NCBI GenBank assembly: GCA_027449545.1
Contig: DAIDLI010000177.1
Coordinates: forward strand, 1-56,604
Direction of reading: 5' to 3'
Length of the DNA: 56,604 bases
From: Acidobacteriaceae bacterium
Lineage (GTDB): Bacteria > Acidobacteriota > Terriglobia > Terriglobales > Acidobacteriaceae
The position numbers were made by a program, and so were the translations under genes. Every line of letters begins with the position of its first letter. Positions within the stretch are counted from its first letter, which is position 1. The notes under the pieces are model-generated. The model made no database searches, was not told the DNA's origin, and worked only from the letters and a program-made list of their open reading frames with translations. This document shows positions 1 through 7,818 of this stretch, one piece after another.

Positions 1-1
1 C

Positions 2-964
2 GATGTCCACGTGGCGCTGAGCGCCGGCGGATCCAGGATCCAGGACGGCTCCGACCATGCCGTTACCTTTGGCGGCGCCTCGAACATCGTGATTCCGCCG
101 GGCGCGGCCATGTTCTCCGATCCGGTCAGCATGAAGGCGGCGGCGCTGGCCGATGTGACAGTGAGTTTCTTTGTCCCCTCGCAGGTGATGCGCGCGGAGA
201 CGTATCATGCCTTTGCCGGCGGCGATAATTATGAGGCCGCAGGCGACGCGGCCGGCGCCGCCGATCTCAGCAACCCAGACAAGGTGCACTCCTGGTATTT
301 CTTCGACGGGATCGACGTGCCCGCAGTCGAGGGCTCGCGCACCGTGGTGGCGTTCGGTGATTCCATCACCGATGGGGCGCACATGACGATGAACTCCAAT
401 CGCCGCTGGCCCAACCTGCTGGCAGCTCGTCTTATGCAGGACAAGCAGCTCAGCCATGTTTCGGTTTTGGATGAAGGCATCGGCGGTAATCGCGTGCTGA
501 ACGACGTTGCCGGACCCAACGCCCTGGCGCGCTTCGATCGCGATGTGCTGGCTCAGGACGGCGTGCGCTATCTCATCATTCTCGAGAGCATCAACGACAT
601 CGGCCACACCAAACATCCGGTCAGCCCGGAGGACAAAGTCACGACGGCCCAGTTGGAGGAGGGTCTGAAGCAGATGGCCGATGCCGCTCACCAGCATGGC
701 ATCAAGGTGTACGCCGCCACGCTTACCCCTTACAAAGGCGCCAAGTACTGGTCTGCAAAGGGCGAACAGATGCGCGAAGATCTGAACAGCTTTATCCGTA
801 CCAGTAAAGACTTCGATGGGGTTATCGACTTTGCAAAGGCTACCCGGGACCCGCAGAATCCGCAGGTTTATAACTCGGAGTATGACTCCGGCGATCACCT
901 GCATCCCAACGACGCCGGCTACCAGGCGATGGCAAACGCAATCCATCTGGCGCTGTTCAAGTAG
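2..964 (+). CDS. SGNH/GDSL-family hydrolase, 5' end outside window
   Basis: Esterase or acyl hydrolase of the SGNH fold. The frame is open to the left edge, so the N-terminus, with any signal peptide, lies outside the window. Visible blocks: a GDSIT nucleophile motif (Ser near position 118 counted from base 11), GIGGNR (oxyanion Gly), SIND (the block III Asn), and DHLHP near the C-terminus, giving the catalytic Asp and His. The region before GDSIT looks like a beta-sandwich domain, as in XynE-type carbohydrate esterases. Such proteins are normally secreted and deacylate plant polysaccharides. The exact substrate cannot be read from sequence. It is followed by about 300 bp of non-coding DNA and then the phage-type module. 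Confidence 0.85.
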   Translation, partial: DVHVALSAGGSRIQDGSDHAVTFGGASNIVIPPGAAMFSDPVSMKAAALADVTVSFFVPSQVMRAETYHAFAGGDNYEAAGDAAGAADLSNPDKVHSWYFFDGIDVPAVEGSRTVVAFGDSITDGAHMTMNSNRRWPNLLAARLMQDKQLSHVSVLDEGIGGNRVLNDVAGPNALARFDRDVLAQDGVRYLIILESINDIGHTKHPVSPEDKVTTAQLEEGLKQMADAAHQHGIKVYAATLTPYKGAKYWSAKGEQMREDLNSFIRTSKDFDGVIDFAKATRDPQNPQVYNSEYDSGDHLHPNDAGYQAMANAIHLALFK

Positions 965-1084
965 GGAGGCAGGGAAAAGAGAAAGGGCCGAAGCACAGGC
1001 TCTGGGTGTGGCCGTCAACGTACACCGTCCTTCCAGTCCGGCTCGCCCGCTCTCCTTTGCCGCTCAAGGCACGAGCGTTATCGC

Positions 1085-1125
1085 ACACGAAAAATTTCGC
1101 GAGAGCTTGCGAGGTATTTTCGTGT
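1085..1125. promoter_or_regulatory. Imperfect dyad between the hydrolase gene and the capsid module
   Basis: ACACGAAAA (1085-1093) is the exact reverse complement of TTTTCGTGT (1117-1125). Inside it, bases 97-103 and 1106-1112 (relative to 1000) can form a second stem of seven pairs including one G-U. It could be an operator, an RNA hairpin ending the hydrolase transcript, or part of a small RNA. No T-run follows that would make it a clear intrinsic terminator. The rest of the 965-1261 gap holds only the terminator at 1219-1250; no gene is supported. Confidence 0.4.
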
Positions 1126-1218
1126 TTCAAGGTACTATCGATTTTGTTGATGGGCAGGCAGTCAAACGTCCAACACTGACGACTGCTTGCTGAAGTGAAA
1201 TCGCTGAAATCTGCAAAG

Positions 1219-1250
1219 CGGCATGGCCCTCGGCCATGCCGTTTTGTTTT
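1219..1250 (+). terminator. Intrinsic-terminator-like hairpin just before the portal gene
   Basis: A perfect 10-bp stem (CGGCATGGCC / GGCCATGCCG) with a 3-nt loop is followed by TTTTGTTTT. The Shine-Dalgarno GGAGG of the portal gene begins immediately after, at 1251. The hairpin leaves no room for a promoter before the portal start, so transcription of the portal gene has to read through it. Confidence 0.75.
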
Positions 1251-1261
1251 GGAGGCTGCGC

Positions 1262-2524
1262 GTGAGCGTACGAGAACAATTGCGGGCATTCTGGAAGCCG
1301 GTGCGTCGCGGCAACCATGCGAAACGCGATCCACATTCCGTTGCTGCGATCGAGGCTGCCGAAGCGGAGCGACGCACGCTGGCAATGCCCGCAATTCTGA
1401 GCCCGGTGCAGTTTACCATGCGGCATTTGCCCAAGCCCACGCCTGCGAACCTGCGCCGCTTCGCGGAGACGCCGGTGGTGCGGCGCGCCATCAATGTCAT
1501 CAAGGACCGGATCGCCGCCATGGACTGGCAGGTGCGCGTGCGGCGGGGTTTTCAACTCTCCGCGATTACCGATGGAGAGAAGAAGATCAATGCTTTGCGG
1601 CGGGCGCTGGAAGAGCCGAATGCGGAGGACAGCTTCCGCACACTCATGGAGCAGGTGATCGAAGATGCCCTTACGGGCGGCTTTGGCGCCATCGAGATGG
1701 AACCGACCGGCGATCCGGAGCGGCCGGCGATGCTGTGGGCCGTGGACGGCGCATCCATTCGCATCCACGCCAAGTGGAACGGCCGGCCCGATATGCCGCG
1801 CTACGCGCAGGTCGCGCCAGGGCAGCCGGACACGGGTGGCGTGGAACTGCGCGATGACCAACTCATGTACATTCGCATGAATCCGCGCAGCTTCACACCC
1901 TTCGGTCTGGGGCCGCTGGAGGTTGCGTTCGAGACAGTGAATCAGTTTCTGAGCGCGCATCGCTTCGCCGGAAACCTGGCGGCCAACTCGGTGGCGCAAT
2001 ACGCATTGTGGCTCAATGAGGCCACTCCGGCACAGCACGACCGGCTGATCCGCTGGTGGCAGGACGAGATCGAGGGCACCGGCCGGGTGCCACTGCTTTC
2101 GACCACGCAGAAGCCCGAAGTGCTGCGTTTTGCGCAGGGCACGGACGCCGATCTGCGGCTGGCCTGGCAGGAGTTTCTGATTCGTATGGTGGCCAATGCC
2201 TTCGGCCTGCCCGCGCTGATGCTGGGCCTGGAGGCGGATGTAAACCGCTCCACTGCCGCCGATCTGGCCGATGAAGCCTTCCGCGGAGCCATCTCGCCGC
2301 TGGCTATGCTGCTCGCCGGTCACATCTCGCGGGACCTTTTCGCCAAATGCATCGGCTGGTGCGATTTCGAGTTTGTGTTCAACGAGCTGAGCGCTCGCGA
2401 CGAGCAAACCGAGCTGGACATGCAGGTAAAGCTGCTACAGGCCGGCGTGCTGACGGTGAACGAGGTGCGCGCGATGCGGGGGCTGGCACCCGTAGAAAGA
2501 CAGCCGCTGACTTCCAGTTCCTAG
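1262..2524 (+). CDS. Phage portal protein (HK97/lambda type)
   Basis: 420 residues. The GTG at 1262 is preferred because GGAGG lies 7 nt upstream; an in-frame ATG at 1223 falls inside the terminator stem. The family forms the dodecameric ring through which DNA enters the capsid. Supporting segments: a conserved N-terminal stretch with VRRAINVIKDRIA, a central region around NPRSFTPFGLGPLE, and the C-terminal core with FGLPALMLGLE followed by the Thr/Ala-rich helix of portal stems. Size matches the family (about 400-500 aa). It is first in a ten-gene structural module. No terminase precedes it, which is unusual because terminase normally lies directly upstream of portal. The frame is intact and GC content resembles the neighbours, which argues against very recent decay. 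Confidence 0.85.
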   Translation: MSVREQLRAFWKPVRRGNHAKRDPHSVAAIEAAEAERRTLAMPAILSPVQFTMRHLPKPTPANLRRFAETPVVRRAINVIKDRIAAMDWQVRVRRGFQLSAITDGEKKINALRRALEEPNAEDSFRTLMEQVIEDALTGGFGAIEMEPTGDPERPAMLWAVDGASIRIHAKWNGRPDMPRYAQVAPGQPDTGGVELRDDQLMYIRMNPRSFTPFGLGPLEVAFETVNQFLSAHRFAGNLAANSVAQYALWLNEATPAQHDRLIRWWQDEIEGTGRVPLLSTTQKPEVLRFAQGTDADLRLAWQEFLIRMVANAFGLPALMLGLEADVNRSTAADLADEAFRGAISPLAMLLAGHISRDLFAKCIGWCDFEFVFNELSARDEQTELDMQVKLLQAGVLTVNEVRAMRGLAPVERQPLTSSS

Positions 2525-2660
2525 GCTCCATCTGCGTCTTTCATCACGAACCGTCAGCGGCTCGTCACGAATTTGGACTCTGAGAAAGAGTGAAGAAGGG
2601 CGAGTAACAGCAGGATGAGCGAACAGCAAGCAGCTAGAAGCTGCATTTTGCGGAGCGAAG

Positions 2661-3161
2661 ATGCGACTGGAAGCCATGGCGGTATCGATACCTCACGTCG
2701 AAGGGCATCCGAACCGGGTGCCTTTTGAAGGGGTGCTGACGATGGTGAATGCAGCGAGCGACAAGGCGCCGGCAGGTGCGCGCGGGCATCGTGTGATGCT
2801 CACCCGCGAAGCTGCAGAGAAGGCGCTGCCGTCGCTGCTGGGGATGGCCGTGGACTACCGGCCGGGCTGGGACGGGCATGACGCGCGGCGCAAGATCGGA
2901 GTGCTGACGGAGGCGGAGCTGGTGGGACAGGAGCTTTCCGTGCGCGGCTATCTCTACGCTCGCGACTTTCCGGATGTGGCTAGCGCGATTGCGGCTCATT
3001 CGCCGCAAGCCCTGGGCATGAGCTATGAACTGGCCGATGCACGCGTTGAAGACATGCGCGCGGAGATCTGGAAGCTGACCAGGGTTACTTTCACAGGCGC
3101 GGCGATTCTGCTGCGCGAGAAAGCTGCCTACCGGGCCACCAGCTTCCGCATGGCGAGTTGA
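2661..3161 (+). CDS. Prohead protease-like capsid maturation protein
   Basis: 166 residues, ATG at 2661 preceded by GCGGAG. Its position between portal and capsid and its size fit the HK97-type prohead protease (U35/S78), which cleaves scaffold and capsid delta domain during assembly. Visible blocks: VPFEGVLTMVN near the N-terminus, GHRVMLTREAA, GMAVDYRPGWDGHDAR, and a C-terminal half with SYELADARVED and KLTRVTFTGAAIL. The last resembles the strand containing the catalytic Ser/Thr region of the fold, but I cannot assign a His-Ser pair with confidence, so catalytic activity is uncertain. The preceding 136-bp gap contains a purine-rich stretch with weak 8-bp periodicity. Confidence 0.7.
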   Translation: MRLEAMAVSIPHVEGHPNRVPFEGVLTMVNAASDKAPAGARGHRVMLTREAAEKALPSLLGMAVDYRPGWDGHDARRKIGVLTEAELVGQELSVRGYLYARDFPDVASAIAAHSPQALGMSYELADARVEDMRAEIWKLTRVTFTGAAILLREKAAYRATSFRMAS

Positions 3162-3162
3162 G

Positions 3163-3234
3163 GAGTCAGCAAGCCGGCGGGCTGGCGGTTGAGGGATTGA
3201 GCGAGTTGGCAGGACGGCAGATGGGCAAAGAGGC
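3163..3234. repeat. Nine degenerate 8-bp tandem units
   Basis: Nine consecutive octamers start right after the protease stop codon. G occupies position 7 of all nine and GC positions 7-8 of eight of nine; the other positions drift among related triplets such as GAG, AAG and TTG. The array runs into the terminator hairpin at 3228. There is no open frame of note and no CRISPR-like spacer structure. Confidence 0.6.
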
Positions 3235-3263
3235 TCCGGTTCTTCCGGAGCCTCTTCTCTTTT
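3228..3263 (+). terminator. Intrinsic-terminator-like hairpin between protease and scaffold-like genes
   Basis: Perfect 12-bp stem (AAGAGGCTCCGG / CCGGAGCCTCTT), 5-nt loop, then CTCTTTT. It lies 70 bp before the next start codon. As at 1219-1250, expression of the downstream capsid genes needs read-through or a promoter in the short 3264-3334 stretch, where I see no convincing -35/-10 pair. Confidence 0.7.
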
Positions 3264-3334
3264 CGCGCTCCGCTGCTGACTGGCTTATTTGCTGCCTTGT
3301 TGCCTTTGTCCCTGTTTTCAAGAAAGGAGCACCT

Positions 3335-3727
3335 ATGGAAGAGAAGGAAATTGTGGAGCGGCTGGAAGCTGCTACGACCCTGCTCGAGAAGACGCTGCGT
3401 TGGTTGGAGGAGCGGCAGGGCGTGTTGTCCGGCGAGGTAGAGCGGATCTCCGCCACAGTGGAGCAAACCCGACGCGAGGCAGAACTGAGCGAGAAGCTGG
3501 CGGCTGCCGAGCAGGAGATTGCGGAGCTGAAGGCAGCTGCCGCGCAGCAGCAACCGGCACCGGTGCGGCGCACCTTGCCTGCCGGTACAGCCGAGATGCT
3601 GGCCAAGCATGGCATCGGTGAAGGTCCGGTGGACGTGCGCGCACTGGACGCGGCCCTGAGCGGGTTGAGCCTGGAGCAGCGTATCGCGGTCAAGATGCAG
3701 TTGCTGCGCGCGGGGGCGATCGCCTAG
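3335..3727 (+). CDS. Small coiled-coil protein, scaffold-like
   Basis: 130 residues, ATG at 3335 with AAAGGAG 6 nt upstream. Residues 1-70 are almost wholly helical and charged, with heptad-like Leu/Ile spacing (an Ala/Glu/Lys-rich coiled coil). After a Gln/Pro linker comes a compact C-terminal helix pair ending in QRIAVKMQLLRAGAIA. Its place directly before the major capsid gene and its coiled-coil composition are those of phage scaffolding proteins, which template prohead assembly and are then removed by the protease. There is no recognisable family motif, so the role is inferred from context only. Confidence 0.6.
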   Translation: MEEKEIVERLEAATTLLEKTLRWLEERQGVLSGEVERISATVEQTRREAELSEKLAAAEQEIAELKAAAAQQQPAPVRRTLPAGTAEMLAKHGIGEGPVDVRALDAALSGLSLEQRIAVKMQLLRAGAIA

Positions 3728-3771
3728 AGCATGCATCGTGAGTCGTGATCAGGCCATTGCCTCTCGCTACT

Positions 3772-3827
3772 ACGGATCACGAACCACGAACTACGAATCA
3801 CGAGCCACGGATCACGAATCACGGCCC
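3772..3827. repeat. Eight degenerate 7-bp tandem units before the capsid gene
   Basis: Eight consecutive heptamers, consensus ACGRAYC, fill most of the gap between the scaffold-like gene and the major capsid gene. Units differ at positions 4-7 but always begin ACG. The Shine-Dalgarno of the capsid gene follows at about 3830-3843. An open frame across the array exists only because 7 is not a multiple of 3 and no stop arises; it is not a plausible gene. Confidence 0.8.
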
Positions 3828-3850
3828 CGGGGAGGGGCGGAGAGAATCCC

Positions 3851-4819
3851 ATGAACGCAACCTTTGCAGATATTCATGCAGCAGCAGACTTCATCGGACC
3901 GGGCGCGGTGGAAGTGCCGCTCTACCAGACCGAGATCTTCGACATCTGCCGCCGCTCGAGCCCGTTCGGGCAGCGCATCAAGCAGGTGCCGGCCACCGGG
4001 CACCCCTCGCGCTTCTTTGAAGAGGTCGCCATTCCGAACCCGGGCACGGCTGGTTTCATGGATCCGCGCAGCATCGCGCCCGCAGTGGTCACGCCCAATC
4101 GGGTGGAGAAGAGCGTGCCGCTGAAGGCGATTGTGGCGCAGATCAACTACAACCTGTTCGACATTGAGCTGGGCCAGCAGCAGAAACAGTTTGCCTATCT
4201 GCAGGCGAAGGACCTGGTGGATACGGTGAGCGGCGTGATGGTGACGCACGATGTTGCGCTGTGGAACGGCAACGACACGAGCCTCAGCGCTCCCACCACC
4301 ACGCAATATATGGGTTGCGCCGCGCAGATCGCGGCCGGCGGCAACTCCGTCACGGTGAGCACTTCGATGAAGATCGTGGACACGATCAAGACCACAGTGG
4401 CGCAGATGGTGGCGAGCAACGGCTACTACGTTCGGCCTACGGCCATCTATGCCAACCCGGTGCTGCTCGACCTGATCGACCAGGAGATGAAGAGCGAGTA
4501 CAACGTGGTGCTCAACAGCGATCAGATCACCGGCGGATTCCGCGTGAAGATGCTGGCTACGCAGGCCGGCGACCTGCCGCTGATTCCCGACTGGAGCCTG
4601 GCGGACACAGGCACCCCGGGAAGCGGCACTGCCACTCTGCCGGCGTACATCGTCACCGAGGACCTGATCGAATACCACTGGCTGGGCGCTCCGGCCCCGC
4701 GCATCTTCCAACTCGGTTTGCCTAACTCGCTCACCCACCAGTACGTCGCGGTCAAGTTCGGCGCGCCGGTGGTCAAGGGCGCGAACTATGCGCATTACCA
4801 GGTGCTGGTGCAGCGGTAA
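3851..4819 (+). CDS. Major capsid protein, HK97-fold type
   Basis: 322 residues, ATG at 3851 after a GGAG-rich leader. The protein has the layout of an HK97-type coat protein without a long scaffold-like N-terminal arm. It has an N-terminal segment (VEVPLYQTEIFDICRRSSPF), a central helix region (the spine helix in HK97 capsids) around FAYLQAKDLVDTVSGVM, an A-domain region with NGYYVRPTAIYANP, and a C-terminal strand segment ending HYQVLVQR. Homologues assemble the icosahedral shell. The absence of a long cleavable delta domain raises the question of what the upstream protease would cut; the separate coiled-coil protein is the likely substrate. Position between scaffold-like and connector genes supports the call. 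Confidence 0.8.
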   Translation: MNATFADIHAAADFIGPGAVEVPLYQTEIFDICRRSSPFGQRIKQVPATGHPSRFFEEVAIPNPGTAGFMDPRSIAPAVVTPNRVEKSVPLKAIVAQINYNLFDIELGQQQKQFAYLQAKDLVDTVSGVMVTHDVALWNGNDTSLSAPTTTQYMGCAAQIAAGGNSVTVSTSMKIVDTIKTTVAQMVASNGYYVRPTAIYANPVLLDLIDQEMKSEYNVVLNSDQITGGFRVKMLATQAGDLPLIPDWSLADTGTPGSGTATLPAYIVTEDLIEYHWLGAPAPRIFQLGLPNSLTHQYVAVKFGAPVVKGANYAHYQVLVQR

Positions 4820-4823
4820 CAAG

Positions 4824-4865
4824 CAGTGGACAGTGAGCAGTGGACAGTGAGCAGTGAACAGCTAT
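4824..4865. repeat. Six 7-bp tandem units after the capsid gene
   Basis: Consensus CAGTGRR, alternating GA and AG in the last two positions over the first four units. Starts 4 bp after the capsid stop codon. The consensus differs from the array upstream of the capsid, but the period is the same. Confidence 0.75.
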
Positions 4866-4927
4866 TGCACTGCCGCTCGTAAGCCTGAGCGGCGGGGAAG
4901 AATCTGCTCCCTGCTCACTGGACACTG
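4838..4927. repeat. Inverted repeat built from heptamer units before the connector gene
   Basis: The 17-mer at 4838-4854 and the one at 4911-4927 are reverse complements at 15 of 17 positions. The right arm carries the same heptamer family on the opposite strand. In RNA this would place a long hairpin directly upstream of the connector ribosome-binding site (CGGAGG near 4931). Confidence 0.6.
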
Positions 4928-4942
4928 GTCCGGAGGAACAAC

Positions 4943-5566
4943 ATGGCCTATCTGGAGCCAGCCGACTACGCGAACTACGGGCTGCCGGCGGGGACCACAG
5001 CGGACTGGATCACGGCGGCGAGCGCGTTGATCAACAGATACTGCCGGCGGCCCGACCTGAACATCATGCAGTACGTCGAACGGCTGCGGGTTGTGAGTGG
5101 AGCGCGCACGGTGCTGCTCAGCTATTTGCCGCTTGCACCGCTTGCGCCGGCAACTTCGGCGCTGGTGGCGCTTGAGGGGCGCTACACCAAGCCGCGGCGC
5201 GGGGAGTTTCCCTTCGAGCCGCTGGCCGAGATCGCGGCCGCCTTCGCGCTGCCCGGGCAGTGGGCAGCCATCGATGCAGGGCTGGCAGATGCGGACCCGA
5301 ACACGGGCGAGCTGACGCTGCCCTGGAATGTTTTCGGACTGCCCTACAACGAGGTGCGGGTGACCTACACCGCGGGCCTGGCCGTTATCGGCGACGACGT
5401 GAAATCGGCCTGCGCACAGATCGTGCGCAACGCTCAGGCTACGCCGGCGCTGAATGCGAAGCGCACCAAAATCGACACGATGTGGGTGGATTATTTTTCC
5501 AGCTCCCTCATCGATGAGACGGTGCAGGCCCTGCTGAACCCGTACGTCGCCAATCGGCTGGGTTGA
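4943..5566 (+). CDS. Head-tail connector, gp6-like
   Basis: 207 residues, ATG at 4943 with CGGAGG upstream. N-terminal LEPADYANYGLPAG followed by a helix containing ALINRYCRRP is the usual opening of phage connector (gp6-like/gp15-like) proteins, which attach under the portal and join head to tail. The middle (beta-rich, with LPWNVFGLPYNEVRVTYTAG) and the closing helices with CAQIVRNAQATPALN fit that family; the YNEVRVTYTAGLAVI strand is characteristic. It follows the capsid gene, the canonical place for this protein. Confidence 0.65.
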   Translation: MAYLEPADYANYGLPAGTTADWITAASALINRYCRRPDLNIMQYVERLRVVSGARTVLLSYLPLAPLAPATSALVALEGRYTKPRRGEFPFEPLAEIAAAFALPGQWAAIDAGLADADPNTGELTLPWNVFGLPYNEVRVTYTAGLAVIGDDVKSACAQIVRNAQATPALNAKRTKIDTMWVDYFSSSLIDETVQALLNPYVANRLG

Positions 5567-5713
5567 GCAAAGCACGGCAGAGACGAGTGAAGAAATGAAA
5601 ACGGGAGTGCGGAGAATTCTCTCCTTCAGGCGTGGCCTCGCGCCCTCCCTGCCCACCGCACGCTTCTGATCCGCTATTCACCGCCGACCAACCCACCTGA
5701 ACGGAGAGCAACA

Positions 5714-6148
5714 ATGAGCGACACGTCGCCATGGAATGCGACCAGTACTGCGCGGCTGCTTGCCGACGCGTTGTTGCGCAGGTTGACGGGCACGACGGCG
5801 GCGCTGCGCGTCACGCCAACCAGTACCGACGGCGCCATGTCGGAAGTGGGCCTGGTGGCGACCACATTCTCAGAAGTTACTTTGAGCCCAGTCGTGCTTC
5901 GCAAGCTGCGCCCGGTGTGGGAGCAGGACGGCGCGTCCAAGTGGGAGCTGATGGCCTCCGCCACCAGTGTGGAGCAGCAGGTGAACGCGCTTGAACTGAC
6001 TTCGGCGCAGGCGCTCTTTGGGATGACGATGGCGGTTACCGTAGCCGGGCAGGACTACCTCATCGAATCCATCGCTTCGAATGAAGCCTTTGGGCAGGTC
6101 TATCTTTATCGCTTGCTGCTGCGCGAGGCGCGGCCGCAGAGTTTGTAG
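5714..6148 (+). CDS. Phage-module protein, possible head closure protein
   Basis: 144 residues, ATG at 5714 with CGGAGAG upstream. No motif that I recognise. An N-terminal helix (TARLLADALLRRL) leads into a beta-rich body. The gene order (portal, protease, scaffold, capsid, connector, this gene) makes a head-closure or second adaptor protein likely. The 147-bp gap before it contains no gene. Confidence 0.4.
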   Translation: MSDTSPWNATSTARLLADALLRRLTGTTAALRVTPTSTDGAMSEVGLVATTFSEVTLSPVVLRKLRPVWEQDGASKWELMASATSVEQQVNALELTSAQALFGMTMAVTVAGQDYLIESIASNEAFGQVYLYRLLLREARPQSL

Positions 6149-6216
6149 ATGCTTGCCGCTCGCTGTTCGAAGCGGGCGCGCGAATCCAAACTGTGAACCA
6201 GGAACCGAGAAGTGTG

Positions 6217-6702
6217 ATGCAGAATGCGAAGGACTCCTTTTACATGGCGCTGCGAACGCGCTTGTGCGCCGTGAATCCGGAGCGCACCTGCCTGCTACGC
6301 GGCGCGGTGCGCCCCGGCATCCTCGTGGAAGAGGCCGAGGCACCGTTCAGCCAGCTTCCCAATGACGTTTTTGTTCTGCGTTGGACAACGATGGGTGCGG
6401 ATCTGAACCTGGCTTCGATCCTGGTCGCCGCGCAGTGCGAGGTTCTCTACTCCACCTGTGGCACGCGAAGCTTTGGCGGGCTCGACCGCGGCCGCGCGCT
6501 GAGCAAGATGGACGAAGAACTGCTGGCGATTGTGCAGCCTTTCTCCACACCCAAGCTCAACTACCAGGCAAATCCGCCAACAGCGATGCTGACGCAGGTC
6601 TTCTGGGACGAGCCGGTGTTCGCGCCGGCGGTATCGCAACGCGACCTGCTCAGCCGTGCGGTCTCGGTCACGGTGTACAGCTATCAGGACCCGGCAGAGT
6701 AG
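6217..6702 (+). CDS. Phage-module protein, possible tail terminator or completion protein
   Basis: 161 residues from the ATG at 6217; an in-frame GTG at 6193 would add eight residues coded by repeat-like DNA and is less likely. The ATG has GAGAAG a few bases upstream. The sequence is mixed alpha/beta with CEVLYSTCGTRSFGGLDRGRA in the middle and a closing strand AVSVTVYSYQDPAE. Size and position match tail-terminator or neck proteins of siphovirus-like modules, but no family motif is visible. Confidence 0.4.
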   Translation: MQNAKDSFYMALRTRLCAVNPERTCLLRGAVRPGILVEEAEAPFSQLPNDVFVLRWTTMGADLNLASILVAAQCEVLYSTCGTRSFGGLDRGRALSKMDEELLAIVQPFSTPKLNYQANPPTAMLTQVFWDEPVFAPAVSQRDLLSRAVSVTVYSYQDPAE

Positions 6703-6769
6703 ACGCTCGCGGATCGTCCTCTCGCGAGCGGGCGCGTCCTGATCCTGCGCATCGCCGCACCTGGTTCAT

Positions 6770-6804
6770 GAATCGCGACCCAGGAACCAAGAATCCCGAA
6801 CCAC
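6770..6804. repeat. Five 7-bp units before the tail-tube-like gene
   Basis: Consensus GAAYCNN, five consecutive units. It sits between a short hairpin at about 6704-6730 (CGCTCGCG / CGCGAGCG, no T-run) and the GAGG ribosome-binding site of the gene at 6823. Confidence 0.6.
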
Positions 6805-6822
6805 CCTTTCGAGGCTCAGGCA

Positions 6823-7797
6823 ATGGCATCCATTTGGTTTTCTGCTCCGGCGCCGGTGGCGCGCCGGGTGCGAGCGTACTTTGCGCCGGTAAACCGGCCG
6901 GCGCAGACGCCCGTGCTCTTCGATCCGGCGCAGCAGGGCAGCTTCGATCTGGATAGCCCGCCCGCGCCCTGGATCAGCCTCGGCTGGATTCAGAACTTCG
7001 CGCGCAAGGCGGCGAGCAAGTGGACTCCGCTGCTCGCGGGCATTCCTGCTGCGCCGCTGGAGCAGGTCCGGCAAACAATCGAAGCCCAGCTCAGTTTCGA
7101 GTTTCTGAGTTGGACGAAGCTCACGATGGCGCTGGCCACGGGGTCGCAGCACATGAATGTGCTGAAGACGGCCAGCGGCACGGCAACGGCCGCCGACGGC
7201 GCGCAGGCGTTGGCGGCCGTGACGCCGCAGAGCGGCTCTACGGCTACGCAGATCCTTTTGGCGTCGGCGGACGCTGCGCAGTTCTCCGCGGGTTCGATGG
7301 TTGCCGTGGACGTCGACTATACGGGACAGACCGGCTTTGTGGGGACGCCGGTGGCGGGCGCTTATGTGCGTCAGCCGCTCAGCGATGTGGACTATATCCG
7401 GCGCGTGACCTTCAACGTTGGTTTAGTGACACAGGTGGCGAGCGGCACCCTGACACTTGCCCAGCCGCTGCCCGGAGGCGCCCCGCAAGCTGGCGCCAAG
7501 GTGCAGGCGGTGACCGCTTTTGTCGACCGCGAAGGGGGCAGCTTTTTCCAGGAGTGGTCGGCGCTGTTCGTGATGGAAGGCAGCCAGGGGGAGCGCATCT
7601 TCTTCCACTATCCGCGCCTGCAACCCTCGAGCGGCGCCGACGAGGCACTGCTGCCTCTGGATGCGAAGAACAAGAGCGGCCAGGCACGCATCGCGCTCCA
7701 AGGGCAATTCCTCGCGCTGCCGGTTACGGACCCGCTGGATGGGGAGCGCGTGGTGTGCTACCGCAGCTTTGTGCCGGCGGCGAATGCAGCAGTTTAG
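6823..7797 (+). CDS. Phage-module protein, possible tail tube protein
   Basis: 324 residues, ATG at 6823. N-terminal half: DSPPAPWISLGWIQNFARK, then QTIEAQLSFEFLSWTKLTMAL, reminiscent of siphovirus major tail proteins, where short beta strands build the tube. The middle (residues about 110-230) is rich in Ala, Thr and Gly and looks beta-structured. The C-terminal part contains a helix-strand unit (GSFFQEWSALFVMEGSQGERIFFHYPR) and ends without a membrane segment. It lies between the tail-terminator-like gene and the tail-hub-like gene, the usual place for a tube protein. Assignment rests on order and composition, not on a diagnostic motif. Confidence 0.4.
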   Translation: MASIWFSAPAPVARRVRAYFAPVNRPAQTPVLFDPAQQGSFDLDSPPAPWISLGWIQNFARKAASKWTPLLAGIPAAPLEQVRQTIEAQLSFEFLSWTKLTMALATGSQHMNVLKTASGTATAADGAQALAAVTPQSGSTATQILLASADAAQFSAGSMVAVDVDYTGQTGFVGTPVAGAYVRQPLSDVDYIRRVTFNVGLVTQVASGTLTLAQPLPGGAPQAGAKVQAVTAFVDREGGSFFQEWSALFVMEGSQGERIFFHYPRLQPSSGADEALLPLDAKNKSGQARIALQGQFLALPVTDPLDGERVVCYRSFVPAANAAV

Positions 7798-7818
7798 CGA
7801 GTCAGAAGCGAGAACGCG

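Noticed and set aside
1127-2407. 426-codon minus-strand frame opposite the portal gene
   Set aside because: Composition is Arg/His/Leu-rich with no domain, as expected for the complement of a high-GC gene; the plus strand holds a recognisable portal protein.
3745-4020. Frame over the heptamer array encoding repeated NHEPRI-like peptides
   Set aside because: The peptide repeat is the product of the 7-bp DNA repeat read in phase; it has no start signal and overlaps the capsid gene.
3163-4865. Possible CRISPR or short-spaced repeat array
   Set aside because: Units of 7-8 bp are directly adjacent with no spacers, and no cas gene is present.
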